Counted from the stretch's first letter, positions 43,718-52,825 are shown. The stretch is DNA of 64,000 bases from Lichenicoccus sp963693035 (GCA_963693035.2 CAXMMQ010000007.1:606354-670353); one strand, 5' to 3'. The notes: generated from the sequence alone by a model not told the origin. Numbers and translations: made by a program.

Positions 43718-44041
43718 CTACTTCGCCGGCAGGCTGTGATAGTAGGCGGCGAGATCGGCAATCTGCGCGTCGGTCAGCGGCTTGGCCATCATCGACATCA
43801 TCTCGTTCTGGCGCTGCCCGGTATGGAACGCGGTCAACTGCGCCGAGAGATAGGCCTCGTTCTGGCCGGCGAGATTGGGCGCGTCCGGCGTCACCGCGAT
43901 TCCAGCCGGCCCGTGGCATCCAGAGCAGCGCGCCGACATGGTCTTCCCGGCCGCGATATCCGCGGCATCGGCCTGCACCGCGCCGGCCATCAGGACGGCT
44001 GCCGCTGCAAGCGTCGTCGTCAGTCTAAGCAAATCAAGCAT
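43718..44041 (-). CDS. Small periplasmic class I cytochrome c
   Basis: A 107-residue exported cytochrome: a signal peptide ending near ADAA (about residue 27), one haem site CSGCHG, and the distal Met ligand in the MMSMMAKPLTDAQ segment, followed by the C-terminal helix LAAYYHSLP. It lies between the PQQ-type dehydrogenase and glcD on the same strand and is the likely electron acceptor of the former. Confidence 0.93.
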   Translation of the reverse strand: MLDLLRLTTTLAAAAVLMAGAVQADAADIAAGKTMSARCSGCHGPAGIAVTPDAPNLAGQNEAYLSAQLTAFHTGQRQNEMMSMMAKPLTDAQIADLAAYYHSLPAK

Positions 44042-44100
44042 CCTCTTCTCATGAGCCCGAACGGCCCCGCGCCGTGCGGCACGGGACCGGCCGTTGCAGC

Positions 44101-45390
44101 CTACTTCGAGCCGTAGGTGATGCGGTAGACCGCGCCGGCAAAATCGTCCGACACCAGCAGGGAGCCGTCGCGCATCTGCTCGACATCGACCGGGCGGCCG
44201 TCATAGGCGCCGTCCGAGTTCAGCCAGCCGTCCGCGAACGGCTTGGAGCCCGACGAGGTGCCGTCCGGCCGGATGAAGGTCACCATCACCCGGGCGCCGA
44301 CCGGCACGGTGCGGTTCCACGAGCCGTGCTGGGCCGAGAAGATCGCGCCCTGGTATTCCTTGGGGAACATCCTGCCGTGGTAGAACGACATGCCGAGATC
44401 GGCGGCGTGCGCCACCTCCTCGACCACCGGGAAGACGAGGCCGGCCGGTGGCGTCTGGCTCTTATATTCGGCGGTCCGGACATGGCCGCCGCCATACCAG
44501 GGGAAGCCAAAATTCTCGCCCGCCTTGGTGGCGTGGTTGATCTCGCCGGGCGGGATGTCGTCGCCCATGCCGTCGACCTGGTTGTCGGTGAACCACAGCG
44601 AGTGGTCCTTGGGATCGAAGTCGAGCCCGACGGAGTTGCGCACGCCGTGTCCATAGATCTCGCGGTCGGTCCCGTCCTGGTTCATGCGGATGACGGCGCC
44701 CATCCCGGCCCTGTAGAACTTGTCGTATTTTGCCGGCGCATAGACGTTGTACGGCTGGCCGACGGTGATGTAGAGCTTGTTGTCGGGACCGACGCGGCAG
44801 GCACGAGCGGAGTGGTTGAAGCTCTCCTCGTCCGCCGGGATCAGGTCGCCCTGCTTGACGATCGGCGATACTGCGACATCGGCATTCTCATAAAAGAACT
44901 CGGCGGCCGGGAACTGCAGCACGCGATTCTGCTCGACGCTGTAGAGCATGCCGTCGCGCGAGAAGCAGATGCCGTTCGGGTTCTTGAATTCGATGGTGTT
45001 GGCGAACTCCTTGACCTCGGTCGCATGCCCCGAACGGGTGCGGTCGGTGAGCGCGTAGATCTTGTCCTTGCGCGTGCTGACGAAGGTCACCACGCCCTGC
45101 GGGCCGATCGCGATCATGCGGGCGTCCGGCACCTGCGCATACAGGCTGATCTTGAAGCCGGGCGGCAGCTTGATGTGGGCCAGCGTCTTCTCGATCGCGG
45201 CGGCCTGCTCCGGATCCTGCACCAGCAGCGGGATGCGCTTGGCTCCCGTGGAGTGGAAATCCTCCAGCTTGTTCATCGCGGCGGGGGTGTTGCCGACGGC
45301 CGGCGACGCAGCGTCCTGCGCCTGCGCCACGCCTCCGGCAGCCAGCGCCATGCCAGCGGCGGCTGTCGCAACCGTCCAGGTGACCTTCAT
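44101..45390 (-). CDS. PQQ-dependent sugar/sorbosone dehydrogenase-like protein
   Basis: A 429-residue periplasmic beta-propeller of the soluble glucose/sorbosone dehydrogenase family. There is a signal peptide to about residue 26, a substrate-like LPPGFKISLYAQVPDARMIAI entry typical of sorbosone dehydrogenases, and propeller motifs NPNGICFSRDG, YGHGVRNSVGLDFDP, LWFTDNQVDG and FGFPWYGGGH. The start is one of two adjacent ATGs; the second (45390) is better spaced from AGGAGG. It should oxidise a sugar or aldehyde and pass electrons to the neighbouring cytochrome c. The gene reads away from the iclR remnant across a 157-bp gap. Confidence 0.88.
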   Translation of the reverse strand: MKVTWTVATAAAGMALAAGGVAQAQDAASPAVGNTPAAMNKLEDFHSTGAKRIPLLVQDPEQAAAIEKTLAHIKLPPGFKISLYAQVPDARMIAIGPQGVVTFVSTRKDKIYALTDRTRSGHATEVKEFANTIEFKNPNGICFSRDGMLYSVEQNRVLQFPAAEFFYENADVAVSPIVKQGDLIPADEESFNHSARACRVGPDNKLYITVGQPYNVYAPAKYDKFYRAGMGAVIRMNQDGTDREIYGHGVRNSVGLDFDPKDHSLWFTDNQVDGMGDDIPPGEINHATKAGENFGFPWYGGGHVRTAEYKSQTPPAGLVFPVVEEVAHAADLGMSFYHGRMFPKEYQGAIFSAQHGSWNRTVPVGARVMVTFIRPDGTSSGSKPFADGWLNSDGAYDGRPVDVEQMRDGSLLVSDDFAGAVYRITYGSK

Positions 45391-45466
45391 CATTTCCTCC
45401 TAGTCCCGGAAGTCATTGCACGCTCCCGGTGCACACAACCCACCACGGAATCCAGCTCAGTGGGAC

Positions 45467-45487
45467 ATTTTCCCGTATGCTGAAAAT
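45467..45487. promoter_or_regulatory. Candidate operator between PQQ dehydrogenase and iclR remnant
   Basis: A perfect inverted repeat ATTTTC-N9-GAAAAT lies in the divergent gap. A partial match to its left part (CATTTTCCCG, on the minus strand, within 46429-46440) occurs upstream of the gcl remnant. Such a pair would suit binding by the IclR-type regulator whose gene is between them. Binding is inference. Confidence 0.45.
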
Positions 45488-45547
45488 CGACGACGAATTC
45501 ATCGGCCGGGCAGCACCTTAGTCGGCCTTGATGGCCGGTGGGTTGGG

Positions 45548-46397
45548 ATGGAGATCACGATGCGTGCTGGCGTGGCGGCAAGGACGAAGGCACCCCTGCT
45601 TGCGAAGCTGTCACGGCCGGGCAGCGATCAGGTGCAGTCCCTGGTCCGGGCGCTGTCGCTGCTCAACCGGATCGCGGAGGCGCCGGAGGGCGGCATCAGC
45701 CTGACCGAGCTGGCGCAGCAGGCCGGGCCGCCCTCGTCGACCGCGCATCGCCTGCTGACCACGCTGGAGCAGGAGCGCTATGTCCGCTTCGACCATGAGA
45801 GCCGCCTCTGGTCGGTCGGCGTGCAGGCCTTCGTGACCGGCTGCACCTCCACCAAGACACGCAGCCTGGTGGCCCTCGCGGCCGCACATGTGCGCCCTGA
45901 TGGAGGAGAGCGGCGAGACCGTGAACCTCGCCGTCTAGGATGACGGCATGGCGGCCTATCTGGCGCAGGTCGAGTGCCGGCAGATGATGCGGGCCTTCGC
46001 GCGTCCCGGCTCGCGGGTGCCGCTGCATTGCTCGGCGGTCGGCAAGACCATCCTGCTGTCCTGCTCGGTCAAGGCGCTGTCGCGTATCCTGCATCGCCAA
46101 GGCATGCCGCGGCCCACGGTGAAGACCATCGTCACGCCGGCGCTGCTGCGCGCCGACCTCGAGCGCACCCGCGCGGCGGGTCACGCGATCGACGACGAGG
46201 AGCATGCCATCGGCCTGCGCTGCCTCGCGGCGCCGATCACCAACGAGAATGGCGAGGTCATCGCGGCCGTGTCGGTCTCCGGGCCGATGGCGCGCATGAC
46301 CGACGAGCGGAACGCCTCGGTCACCGCCCTCGTGGTCGGCGCGGCCCGTTCCATCTCCCGCGAACTGGGCGGCATGGGAAGCGGCAGCTCCCTGTGA
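45548..46397 (+). pseudogene. IclR-family transcriptional regulator, doubly broken
   Basis: The start ATG at 45548 or 45560 (GGAG upstream) leads into an intact winged-helix domain (SLVRALSLLNRIAEAPEGG, SLTELAQQAGPPSSTAHRLL). Near 45893 one base is missing in a C/G run, shifting to a frame that continues LMEESGETVNLAV and then hits TAG where the family has Glu (position 45938-45940; GAG to TAG). After it the effector domain reads on in that frame (DDGMAAYLAQVECRQMMRAF, HCSAVGKTILLS, DDEEHAIGLRCLAAPI) to 46397. Two independent lesions make an assembly error unlikely. The neighbouring gcl remnant suggests it controlled glyoxylate use. Confidence 0.87.
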
Positions 46398-46499
46398 CAG
46401 GACGGTCTTCATGTGCTCATCTCGACAAGCGGGAAAATGCTTCGTTATCGCCCGCATGATCCCAAACTCTTCTCAACCAGAAGCAGGGGAGAAGCGGCG

Positions 46500-47112
46500 A
46501 TGCGCCGGATGAGGCGATCGAGGCGGCGGTGTTGGTGCTTGAACGCGAGGGCGTAACCGTCGCGTTCGGCTTGCCGGGTGCCGCGATCAGCCCCCTCTAC
46601 GCGGCGCTGCGCCGCCGCGGCAGCGTCCGCCATATCCTGGCGCGCCATGTCGAGGCCGCCTCGCACATGGCGGACGGCTACAGCCGGGCGCGCGCGGGCA
46701 ATATCGGCGTCTGCATCGGCACGTCCGGGCCCGCCGGCACGGACATGATCACCGGCCTCTATACGCCAAGGCGGACTCCGTGCCGATCCTGTGCATCACG
46801 GGGCAGGCGCCGCGCGATTTCGAGGTCAGCCTCGCGTTCGACAACATCAACGGCGCCGCCGGCGACAATGCGTTGCAGGGCTACGGGGTCGACCATGTCG
46901 CCGTGGCGCTCGGGCTCGGCTGCAAGGCGATCCGGGTCACCAGCCCGAACGAGTTCAAGGATGGCTTCGCACGTGCGCTCGCGCTGATGGACGAGCACCA
47001 GGTGCCGGTGGTGCTCGAACTCATCCTCGAACGGGTCACCAACATCGCGATCGGGACCGAGCTCGACAACGTGCGCGACTTCGAGGACGTGCTGGATCTC
47101 GGAGCAGCCTGA
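46500..47112 (+). pseudogene. gcl: Glyoxylate carboligase remnant with internal deletion
   Basis: An RBS (AGGGGAG) and ATG at 46500 are kept, but a one-base loss shifts the frame within the first ten codons. The N-terminal ThDP domain then reads EAAVLVLEREGVTVAFGLPG, RHILARHVEAASHMADGYSR and GTSGPAGTDMITGLY. A second shift leads to DSVPILCITGQAPR, which is joined directly to the C-terminal region DFEVSLAFDNINGAAGDNAL, GYGVDHVAVALGLGCKAIRV and PVVLELILERVTNIAIGTEL. About 390 of some 590 residues are gone. Gcl makes tartronate semialdehyde from glyoxylate; this route is lost here. Confidence 0.88.
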
Positions 47113-47137
47113 CGGCGAGTGCGGCCGGCTGTGAGAG

Positions 47138-47944
47138 TCAGCCTGCCAGATGGCCGATCGCCGTGGCGACGGCCTGCCAAGCCGGCGTATTCGCAAACAC
47201 GGCCGGCGAAAGCTGTACCAGCACCAGGCAGACGCCGCCGACCAGATAGACCGGATGCAGCCGGCCCCTCGTCCTGTAATCGAACAGGATCGCGACGACC
47301 AAGAGGATGTCGCTGAACAGCGCCGGCGGAATGGTGGCGAGCACCGGCGGCGCGTGGATGATCGGCAGCCCGGGTGGCAATCTTGGTCCGGGTGCACGCG
47401 GCGGCGCGAGGTAGACCAGGAACAGGCGCTCGACCGGCGCGCCGAGCAGCGCGATGGTGAACAGCAGCATCAGGCGCTTGTGTGTTTCCGGGCGCCGGAT
47501 CTTGACGATCGCCACGGCGAATACCGAGGCAAAGAACAGCATCATGCTGAACGGCACCAGCTCGAATTCCCGGACGGCATGGGCGAGCCTGGATCGCTGC
47601 CCAGGCAGCGAGGCCTGGCTGATACGCAGCGAGATGATCGCCACCGCGAGGCAGCACATCGCGGTCACGACGGCGATGCCGAGCATGCCCCAGCTCCGGT
47701 GCGCGAGGATGCGACCATGCGCGACCATCCAGCTCTGCACGAAGAACAACGCCATCCAGCCGAACAGCACCAGCGCGTGGATATGCACCACCGGCTCGAT
47801 CGCGATCGTGCCGCGGACGATCGGCTGGAAGTAGGTCGGCACGAAACCGAGCGACGCGACGGCAAGACTGCCGGCGGCCATCCACACGTAGAAGTTCCGC
47901 GGCAGGCTGCTTTGGGCGTACGTCGACAAGGCGGCTTGAGCCAT
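47138..47944 (-). CDS. Integral membrane protein of unknown function
   Basis: A 268-residue protein with about seven membrane helices. Histidines in HIHALVLFGWM (helix 2) and HGRILAHRSWGMLG, and further in RPETHKRLMLLF, are spaced as in membrane haem or metal proteins, but I cannot name a family. The start ATG at 47944 is followed by a short soluble lead. It stands alone between the gcl remnant and a secreted protein gene. Confidence 0.75.
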   Translation of the reverse strand: MAQAALSTYAQSSLPRNFYVWMAAGSLAVASLGFVPTYFQPIVRGTIAIEPVVHIHALVLFGWMALFFVQSWMVAHGRILAHRSWGMLGIAVVTAMCCLAVAIISLRISQASLPGQRSRLAHAVREFELVPFSMMLFFASVFAVAIVKIRRPETHKRLMLLFTIALLGAPVERLFLVYLAPPRAPGPRLPPGLPIIHAPPVLATIPPALFSDILLVVAILFDYRTRGRLHPVYLVGGVCLVLVQLSPAVFANTPAWQAVATAIGHLAG

Positions 47945-48110
47945 CGGAGACCTCGCGAACCAGATTTCCCTGTTGTATCGGTTCGTAACTCTAGCCTAAA
48001 GAAACGTTGCTGATCTACCGGCCAGGACGATTTTCCAACCATCACCCGACTTTAACGGAAGATAAACGCGGCTTCCGGCAAGGCTCCGGAAGCAGGCAAG
48101 GGAAATCCAA

Positions 48111-48680
48111 ATGTGCAAACATGCAGGCTTGCTCAGACTCCCAGGCTTGGCCTCGATCTTCGTCCTGGCATCGATCTTCGCCATCACGCTCTCGCCGGCG
48201 GCGCACGCCGGATGTGGAGACGCCGTGCTGAAGCAGAAACTGGCCTACCGGTCGCAGGGTAGTGAGAACAACGACCTTTTCCAGCTCGCCGGTCTCGCTC
48301 GCCCGTCAATGGTCGGAATGTGGGCGATCAAGTTCGTCTCGCAGGGCGTCCAGACGGATTTTGGCTATAGCGTCTGGCACAGCGACGGCACCGAGTTCCT
48401 GAATTCGGGGAGCAGGGCGCCGGCAACCCAGAACTACTGTCTCGGAGTCTGGAAACAGACCGGCTACTATACCTACAAGCTCAACCACTACGCGTTGAGC
48501 TACGACATGAACGGAAACTACGAAGCCAACGTCAACATCAAGGAAGCCGTCACCCTCGACCATGGCGGCGACAGCTTCTCCGGAACCTTCACCATCGACG
48601 CCTACGATCCCAAGACTGGAGCCCATCTGGGCGCGCAACTGGCCGGGACGATCGCCGGCTCACGCGTGACCGTCGATTAG
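48111..48680 (+). CDS. Secreted hypothetical protein
   Basis: A 189-residue protein with a signal peptide to about residue 33 (a near-repeated ASIF segment in the hydrophobic core, encoded by an imperfect 15-bp DNA duplication) and a beta-rich mature part: GMWAIKFVSQG, SVWHSDGTEFLNSGSRAPAT, NYCLGVWKQTGYYTYKLNHY, GDSFSGTFTIDAYD. The GMW...HSDGTE...CLGVWK pattern recurs in small secreted proteins of unknown function in other proteobacteria. Two Cys (residues about 36 and 110) may pair. GC content is lower than its neighbours. Confidence 0.8.
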   Translation: MCKHAGLLRLPGLASIFVLASIFAITLSPAAHAGCGDAVLKQKLAYRSQGSENNDLFQLAGLARPSMVGMWAIKFVSQGVQTDFGYSVWHSDGTEFLNSGSRAPATQNYCLGVWKQTGYYTYKLNHYALSYDMNGNYEANVNIKEAVTLDHGGDSFSGTFTIDAYDPKTGAHLGAQLAGTIAGSRVTVD

Positions 48681-48741
48681 CGGCAGGCTCGACAGGGCGG
48701 GGGACGCGACTTGCCAGCGCGTCTCCGTCTCACGCTCTCCG

Positions 48742-49491
48742 CTACATGTGTCGGAACAGGTGCTTGTAGGCATCGCTGACCGCAAGCTGCTTGCGCGTGG
48801 TGCGCAGCCGGACCCGGGTTTCCGACAGCCCGCGGCTGATGGATTCGATGGCTTCGACATTCACGATCGTCGAGCGGTGGATCTGCCAGAACCTGGCCGG
48901 ATCGAGCTCGGTCATCAGGTCCTTGATCGGGCGACGGATCAGGGCTTCGCGGTCGCAGGTGTGGACGGAGGTATATTTGGTGTCCGACTGGAAATACTGC
49001 ACGTCTGACACCATGATGAGCTCGATGTCGCTGCCGCGGGAGGCCTTGATCCAGCGCATGTATTCCTTAGGCCGAACCGCCGAGAGGAGGTCACGCAGCA
49101 GTTGATCCACCGGAGCTGGCTGCGCCTCCAGCCGTCGCCGGAGCCGTTGCAGGCAGCGTGCGAGGCGATCATCCTGGTACGGCTTGAGAACGTAGTCGAT
49201 CGCGCCCTCGTCAAACGCCTCTATGGCGTAGGCGTCGTGCGCGGTCAGGAAGACGATGTGGCAGGCGCCGGACAGCCGCCGCGCGACCTCGATCCCGCTG
49301 AGCAGCGGCATCTCGATATCGAGGAACAGCACGTCCGGACGATGCACCGCAAACAGCGCCAACGCCTCGACCCCGTCGGCGGCGATGGCGGTGATACGCA
49401 GCTCCGGCCACAACCTGTTAAGCCTCGCCTGCAGGTCGCTGCGCATGACCGGCTCGTCCTCGGCGATCATGACGGTTACCGGCGCAGGCAT
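48742..49491 (-). CDS. LytTR-family response regulator
   Basis: A 249-residue regulator. The receiver has the acidic pair in AEDEP, the phospho-Asp in VLFLDIEMPLLSG, the Thr in FLTAHD and the Lys in YVLKPY; the LytTR DNA-binding domain (about 150-248) contains VSDVQYFQSDTKYTSVHT, IHRSTIVNVEAIESI and the C-terminal KQLAVSDAYKHLF. The start at 49491 is preferred to an in-frame TTG/ATG lead nine codons earlier. It is the last gene of the LytS-type cluster. Confidence 0.92.
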   Translation of the reverse strand: MPAPVTVMIAEDEPVMRSDLQARLNRLWPELRITAIAADGVEALALFAVHRPDVLFLDIEMPLLSGIEVARRLSGACHIVFLTAHDAYAIEAFDEGAIDYVLKPYQDDRLARCLQRLRRRLEAQPAPVDQLLRDLLSAVRPKEYMRWIKASRGSDIELIMVSDVQYFQSDTKYTSVHTCDREALIRRPIKDLMTELDPARFWQIHRSTIVNVEAIESISRGLSETRVRLRTTRKQLAVSDAYKHLFRHM

Positions 49492-49514
49492 TGCGCGATA
49501 CCCCGAGAGATCGA

Positions 49515-49895
49515 TCAAGTCGCGCTCTTCGCCTTCAATTCGATGAGCAGGCAGCGTGACGTCGTGCTGCCGACATTCTCCGTCTCGTGGGTCACCGGAG
49601 GCGACCAGAACACGTCACCCGCGTGCGCGGTCGTGACCATGGTCTTGCCGTCCTGAGTGACACGCACCGTGGCCGTGGTCAGCACCACCGTGAGGTGCTC
49701 GGGATGCGAATGCAGGCCGCTGCCGCAGACGCCGATACCGGGCCTTGCGATATATTCCAGCACGCGAAGCTTGGCATTATCCAGCACCACGCGAAAGCTG
49801 CGTGGCTGCACCAGGGCTGCATCCTGTGCCCACGAGCGCACGCTCAGGAGCCAGAGTGCGGCGGTCAGAGTGGTTCTACGCAAGATGTTCGGCAT
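49515..49895 (-). CDS. Exported cupin-domain protein
   Basis: A 126-residue protein with an N-terminal signal (LTAALWLLSVRSWA, cut near residue 23) and one cupin barrel: HSHPEHLTVVL gives the metal-type His-x-His, and DVFWSPPVTHETEN the second motif. It probably senses or binds a small ligand in the periplasm. It lies between the degenerate kinase and the LytTR regulator on one transcript, so it may be a target or an accessory sensor. Confidence 0.82.
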   Translation of the reverse strand: MPNILRRTTLTAALWLLSVRSWAQDAALVQPRSFRVVLDNAKLRVLEYIARPGIGVCGSGLHSHPEHLTVVLTTATVRVTQDGKTMVTTAHAGDVFWSPPVTHETENVGSTTSRCLLIELKAKSAT

Positions 49896-50984
49896 GATGT
49901 TCTCCCTGATATTGCCGTCGGTAATCCGGTTGCGGGGGCGTCGCCGGGTCGGGCGCCCGGGATAGCGGCAGCGCGACCTCGAGCCAGGTGTCGGGCTCCG
50001 TCAGCGCCTGGGCACGAACGTCGAACTCCTTCAGGACCTCGATCAGGCGGCCAAGGTCGGCATTGCCCGGCTCGCTCTTGACACGCAAGCGGATGACATG
50101 TCCCACGGTCGAGCCGGAGGCCCATACCTCGATCGTTCGACCCTTGGGGATGGCGGCCTCGATCTGGTCCAGCACCGCCAGCAGCCGGCGTGGCGCCGGG
50201 GCTTCGATGGCGGACGCTGCATCGCACATGACGTGCCAGCGTGCAGCCGCCGGATCGATGGCGTTGCGCAGCGCGGCATAGCCTTCGATCAGCGCGGCTG
50301 TGGTCGGCCCCCGGCTGCGGACGACCCGTCCTTCCCGGCATCGCCAGGCGCAGGAAAGCAATCAGGGTGTCGAAGAGGCGATCTCCCGTGGCGGGGGTCG
50401 CGGATGTACGATGCCCGCATGGCGTGCAGCGCCTGCACGAGGGTTGCCGGGCGGAGCTGCTCCTGCAGGCTCTGCACCCGCGCCTCCCGCAGCCGCATCT
50501 CAGACTCCCCGAGCACCAGCCTCAGTCTTGCAAGCCGCCGATGCAGTTCGAGGTTTTGCTGGGTGAAACGATGGGCGGCCACGAACAGGCCGCCAAAGAA
50601 GGCGTTGCCCCAGAATGCGTGCCCGATGAAGTCGGGAAACGGCGCTGTGAACAGAATGCTCGCCATGCTGCTGGAATGGCTCATGAACAGCGGGACCAGC
50701 TCGTTGCTCGCCACGTCGGCGGCGGTCGCGGCGACGAGCTGCAATGCGAAGGCCAGCAACGGGCGGCGGCGGCTCGCGGGAAGTTCAGCGCCCACTGCCC
50801 AGATCAGGCCACAGGTCATGTAGCTGCTGGCGACCAGCGCGAGGAAGGACACCTGCTCGTGCAAGGTGATCCCGGTGAGAGGCTGGTTGATGGTCTCGGT
50901 GATGGAGACGATGACGCACCACAAGACGGCGCACAGCACGGCGCGGCGCATGCGGAAGGACGTGCCGGCATCCGTCAGCTGCAC
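49876..50984 (-). pseudogene. LytS-like sensor kinase, degenerate and frameshifted
   Basis: The frame from 50984 (10 bases inside the preceding kinase gene) encodes four or so membrane helices and a linker, then RVQSLQEQLRPATLVQALHAM where a LytS kinase has Pro-His-Phe-Leu-Phe-Asn: the phospho-acceptor His is Thr/Ala-like here. Then a run of five C (near 50390) shifts the frame to DRLFDTLIAFLRLAMPG, and a second extra base in GGG (near 50337) shifts it to GRVVRSRGPTTAALIEGYAA, RRLLAVLDQIEAAIP and LIEVLKEFDVRAQAL, ending at 49876. Catalytic ATPase boxes are not recognisable. This was probably a kinase-like partner that lost catalysis before its frame. Confidence 0.72.
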
Positions 50985-52114
50985 GCCGCCGCCTCCGGAA
51001 TGCTGACCACCGCACGCGTGCCGCGCGGCGATTGCGCCAACAGGCGAAGCTGTGCCGCCGGCCCGTAGATCAGCCGGAGCCGCTCGGCGATATTGGTCAG
51101 GCCGAGGCCATGGCCCATCTCACCGGTCAGCCCGACCCCGTCATCGGTCAGCGCGACCTCGAACATGCCGCCCCGCACGCCGGCCTCGATCGTGATGCTG
51201 CCCTGCTGCCTCGGAAAGATGCCGTGCTTGATCGCGTTCTCGGCGAGCGTCGCGAGCATGAGCGGCGGTAGGCTGTATCCCGTGACCTCCGCCGCCGCAT
51301 CGCAGCGGACGGTCAGGCGCCCGTGCATCCGCGATGCGCACAGATCGAGGTAGGCCAGCACGAGCTCGATCTCCTCCCCCAATGTAGTCCGCCTTCCATC
51401 GACGCAGGACAGGGTGGACGACATGTAGTCCAGCAGACGTGAGAGCAGGTGCTGGCCCTGCTCGGGATCGCTGTCGCGCAGCGAGCGGATGGTGGCGAGC
51501 GTGTTGAACAGGAAATGCGGCTCGATCTGCCGCTGCAGCACCTCGGTCTGTACCGATGCCGCCAGTCGCCGCGCCTGCGCTTCCTCGATACGCGTCTCAT
51601 TCGCCTGCGCCGCGAGGTCCGTCCGCGAGCGCCAGAGCTGTACCATGGTGGCGGCAGCGCCGCCCAGGACGCCCCACCGCAGGACCCTGCCGATGATGGA
51701 CATCAAATCCTCGCGGTCGTCGTCTATGCCGAGCACCACGAGTGCAAGTTCCCCCATAGCCGCGCCGAGCAGGACGGCAAGCACGGTGCGCCCCACCTGG
51801 CCGCCGGCATCCGGTCGAGGGCTTCGCCCGAGGGCCACCAGCATCGCCGCGATCATCAGGGCAACGACCAGGCGGTCGCGCGCGATGGCGAGCCACGCCA
51901 CGAGGATGTCGGCAGCACTCCAGTTCCGCCACACGAACGCCTGGAAGAGCATCTGCGTGGACATCAGGATTGCGATCGTTGCTGCACCGCAAAAAAGAAA
52001 GAGCGCCTGCCGCGTCTGCGGTGCGCGTGCGATCCGCCCGAGCAGTGCGGACCTGAAGCCGAGACTGGCCACTGTGTTAATCTTCTTGCCCCTAGCCTGA
52101 CTTGATGCCTGCAT
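50975..52114 (-). CDS. LytS-family sensor histidine kinase
   Basis: A 379-residue membrane kinase from ATG 52114 (GAGG upstream): about four membrane helices (residues 40-140), a coiled linker (about 155-180), then the His_kinase domain with EPHFLFNTLATIRSL (phospho-acceptor His), LPPLMLATLAENAIKHGI (N-box), DDGVG (D-box) and GHGLGLTNIAERL (G-box). It should phosphorylate the LytTR regulator at the end of the cluster. Its stop overlaps the start of the degenerate kinase. Confidence 0.92.
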   Translation of the reverse strand: MQASSQARGKKINTVASLGFRSALLGRIARAPQTRQALFLFCGAATIAILMSTQMLFQAFVWRNWSAADILVAWLAIARDRLVVALMIAAMLVALGRSPRPDAGGQVGRTVLAVLLGAAMGELALVVLGIDDDREDLMSIIGRVLRWGVLGGAAATMVQLWRSRTDLAAQANETRIEEAQARRLAASVQTEVLQRQIEPHFLFNTLATIRSLRDSDPEQGQHLLSRLLDYMSSTLSCVDGRRTTLGEEIELVLAYLDLCASRMHGRLTVRCDAAAEVTGYSLPPLMLATLAENAIKHGIFPRQQGSITIEAGVRGGMFEVALTDDGVGLTGEMGHGLGLTNIAERLRLIYGPAAQLRLLAQSPRGTRAVVSIPEAAACS

Positions 52115-52396
52115 CGCCCTCGTTTCCCGGCGCCGACCGAAAAAACTATTCGACGGATCGGGCAGAAACGGCAAGAGCAGATCGACCGCTGTCGCCACTA
52201 TTTCTTGGGCGTAATTTTCATCGCTGTTTTCCGGCTTTTATCGCGCGGCATCGCCCGTTCGTCGCCCCACGCAACCCGCGCCCTCATCGGCATCGTAGAA
52301 CGATCCGGCCACGACAGGACCGGCAACCCGCGAGCCGGCCTCTCGAACAGGCGATCGTAGACAACGGCCGCAATGCCAATCCTTCAGGAGAGTTCG

Positions 52397-52825
52397 ATGG
52401 TCTTCAGGTGCACTCGCCATGGTCTCGCAGCGTTCCTCAGTCTTCCCGTCCTCATGCTGTACCTGGCTCCCGCGCAGGCAGCCGACCGCACCGACGAGGA
52501 GGTCACCGCGCCCTCGGAGGACTACGCATCGGCCAGCCGCAACGTTGCCATCGGCGACCTCAACCTCGCCTTGCCTGAGGACCAGCAGCGGCTGCGGCAT
52601 CGCATCAGCGTGGCCGCGCGGCACGTGTGCCTCGAGGCCGGTGGTGGCACCGCAATCCAGGACGACAGCCAGTTGGCCTGCTATCAGACTTCGATGCACG
52701 ATGCGTGGGCGGTGGCGCAGGAGAGGATACAGGTCGCCTCCGCCAAGGCGTCCCTGTTCGCCCGGTCGCAGCCGCAGGCGCCGTTCCAGGTGCAGGAGAT
52801 CGCGAGCAGCGGCACGGGCCGGTGA
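52397..52825 (+). CDS. UrcA-family exported protein
   Basis: A 142-residue exported protein (signal peptide ending near AQAAD). The mature part matches the UrcA family: VAIGDLNLALPEDQQRLRHR, IS-AARHVC, then a second Cys in LACYQTSMHDAW, forming the conserved Cys pair. The function is unknown. The ATG at 52397 has AGGAG 6 bases upstream; an in-frame ATG at 52373 lacks an RBS. It is divergent from the LytS gene over a 282-bp gap. Confidence 0.85.
   Translation: MVFRCTRHGLAAFLSLPVLMLYLAPAQAADRTDEEVTAPSEDYASASRNVAIGDLNLALPEDQQRLRHRISVAARHVCLEAGGGTAIQDDSQLACYQTSMHDAWAVAQERIQVASAKASLFARSQPQAPFQVQEIASSGTGR

Noticed and set aside
45890..45945. Programmed frameshift or recoding in the IclR gene
   Set aside because: A nonsense codon follows the shift by about 45 bases in the new frame, so no single recoding event gives the full protein.
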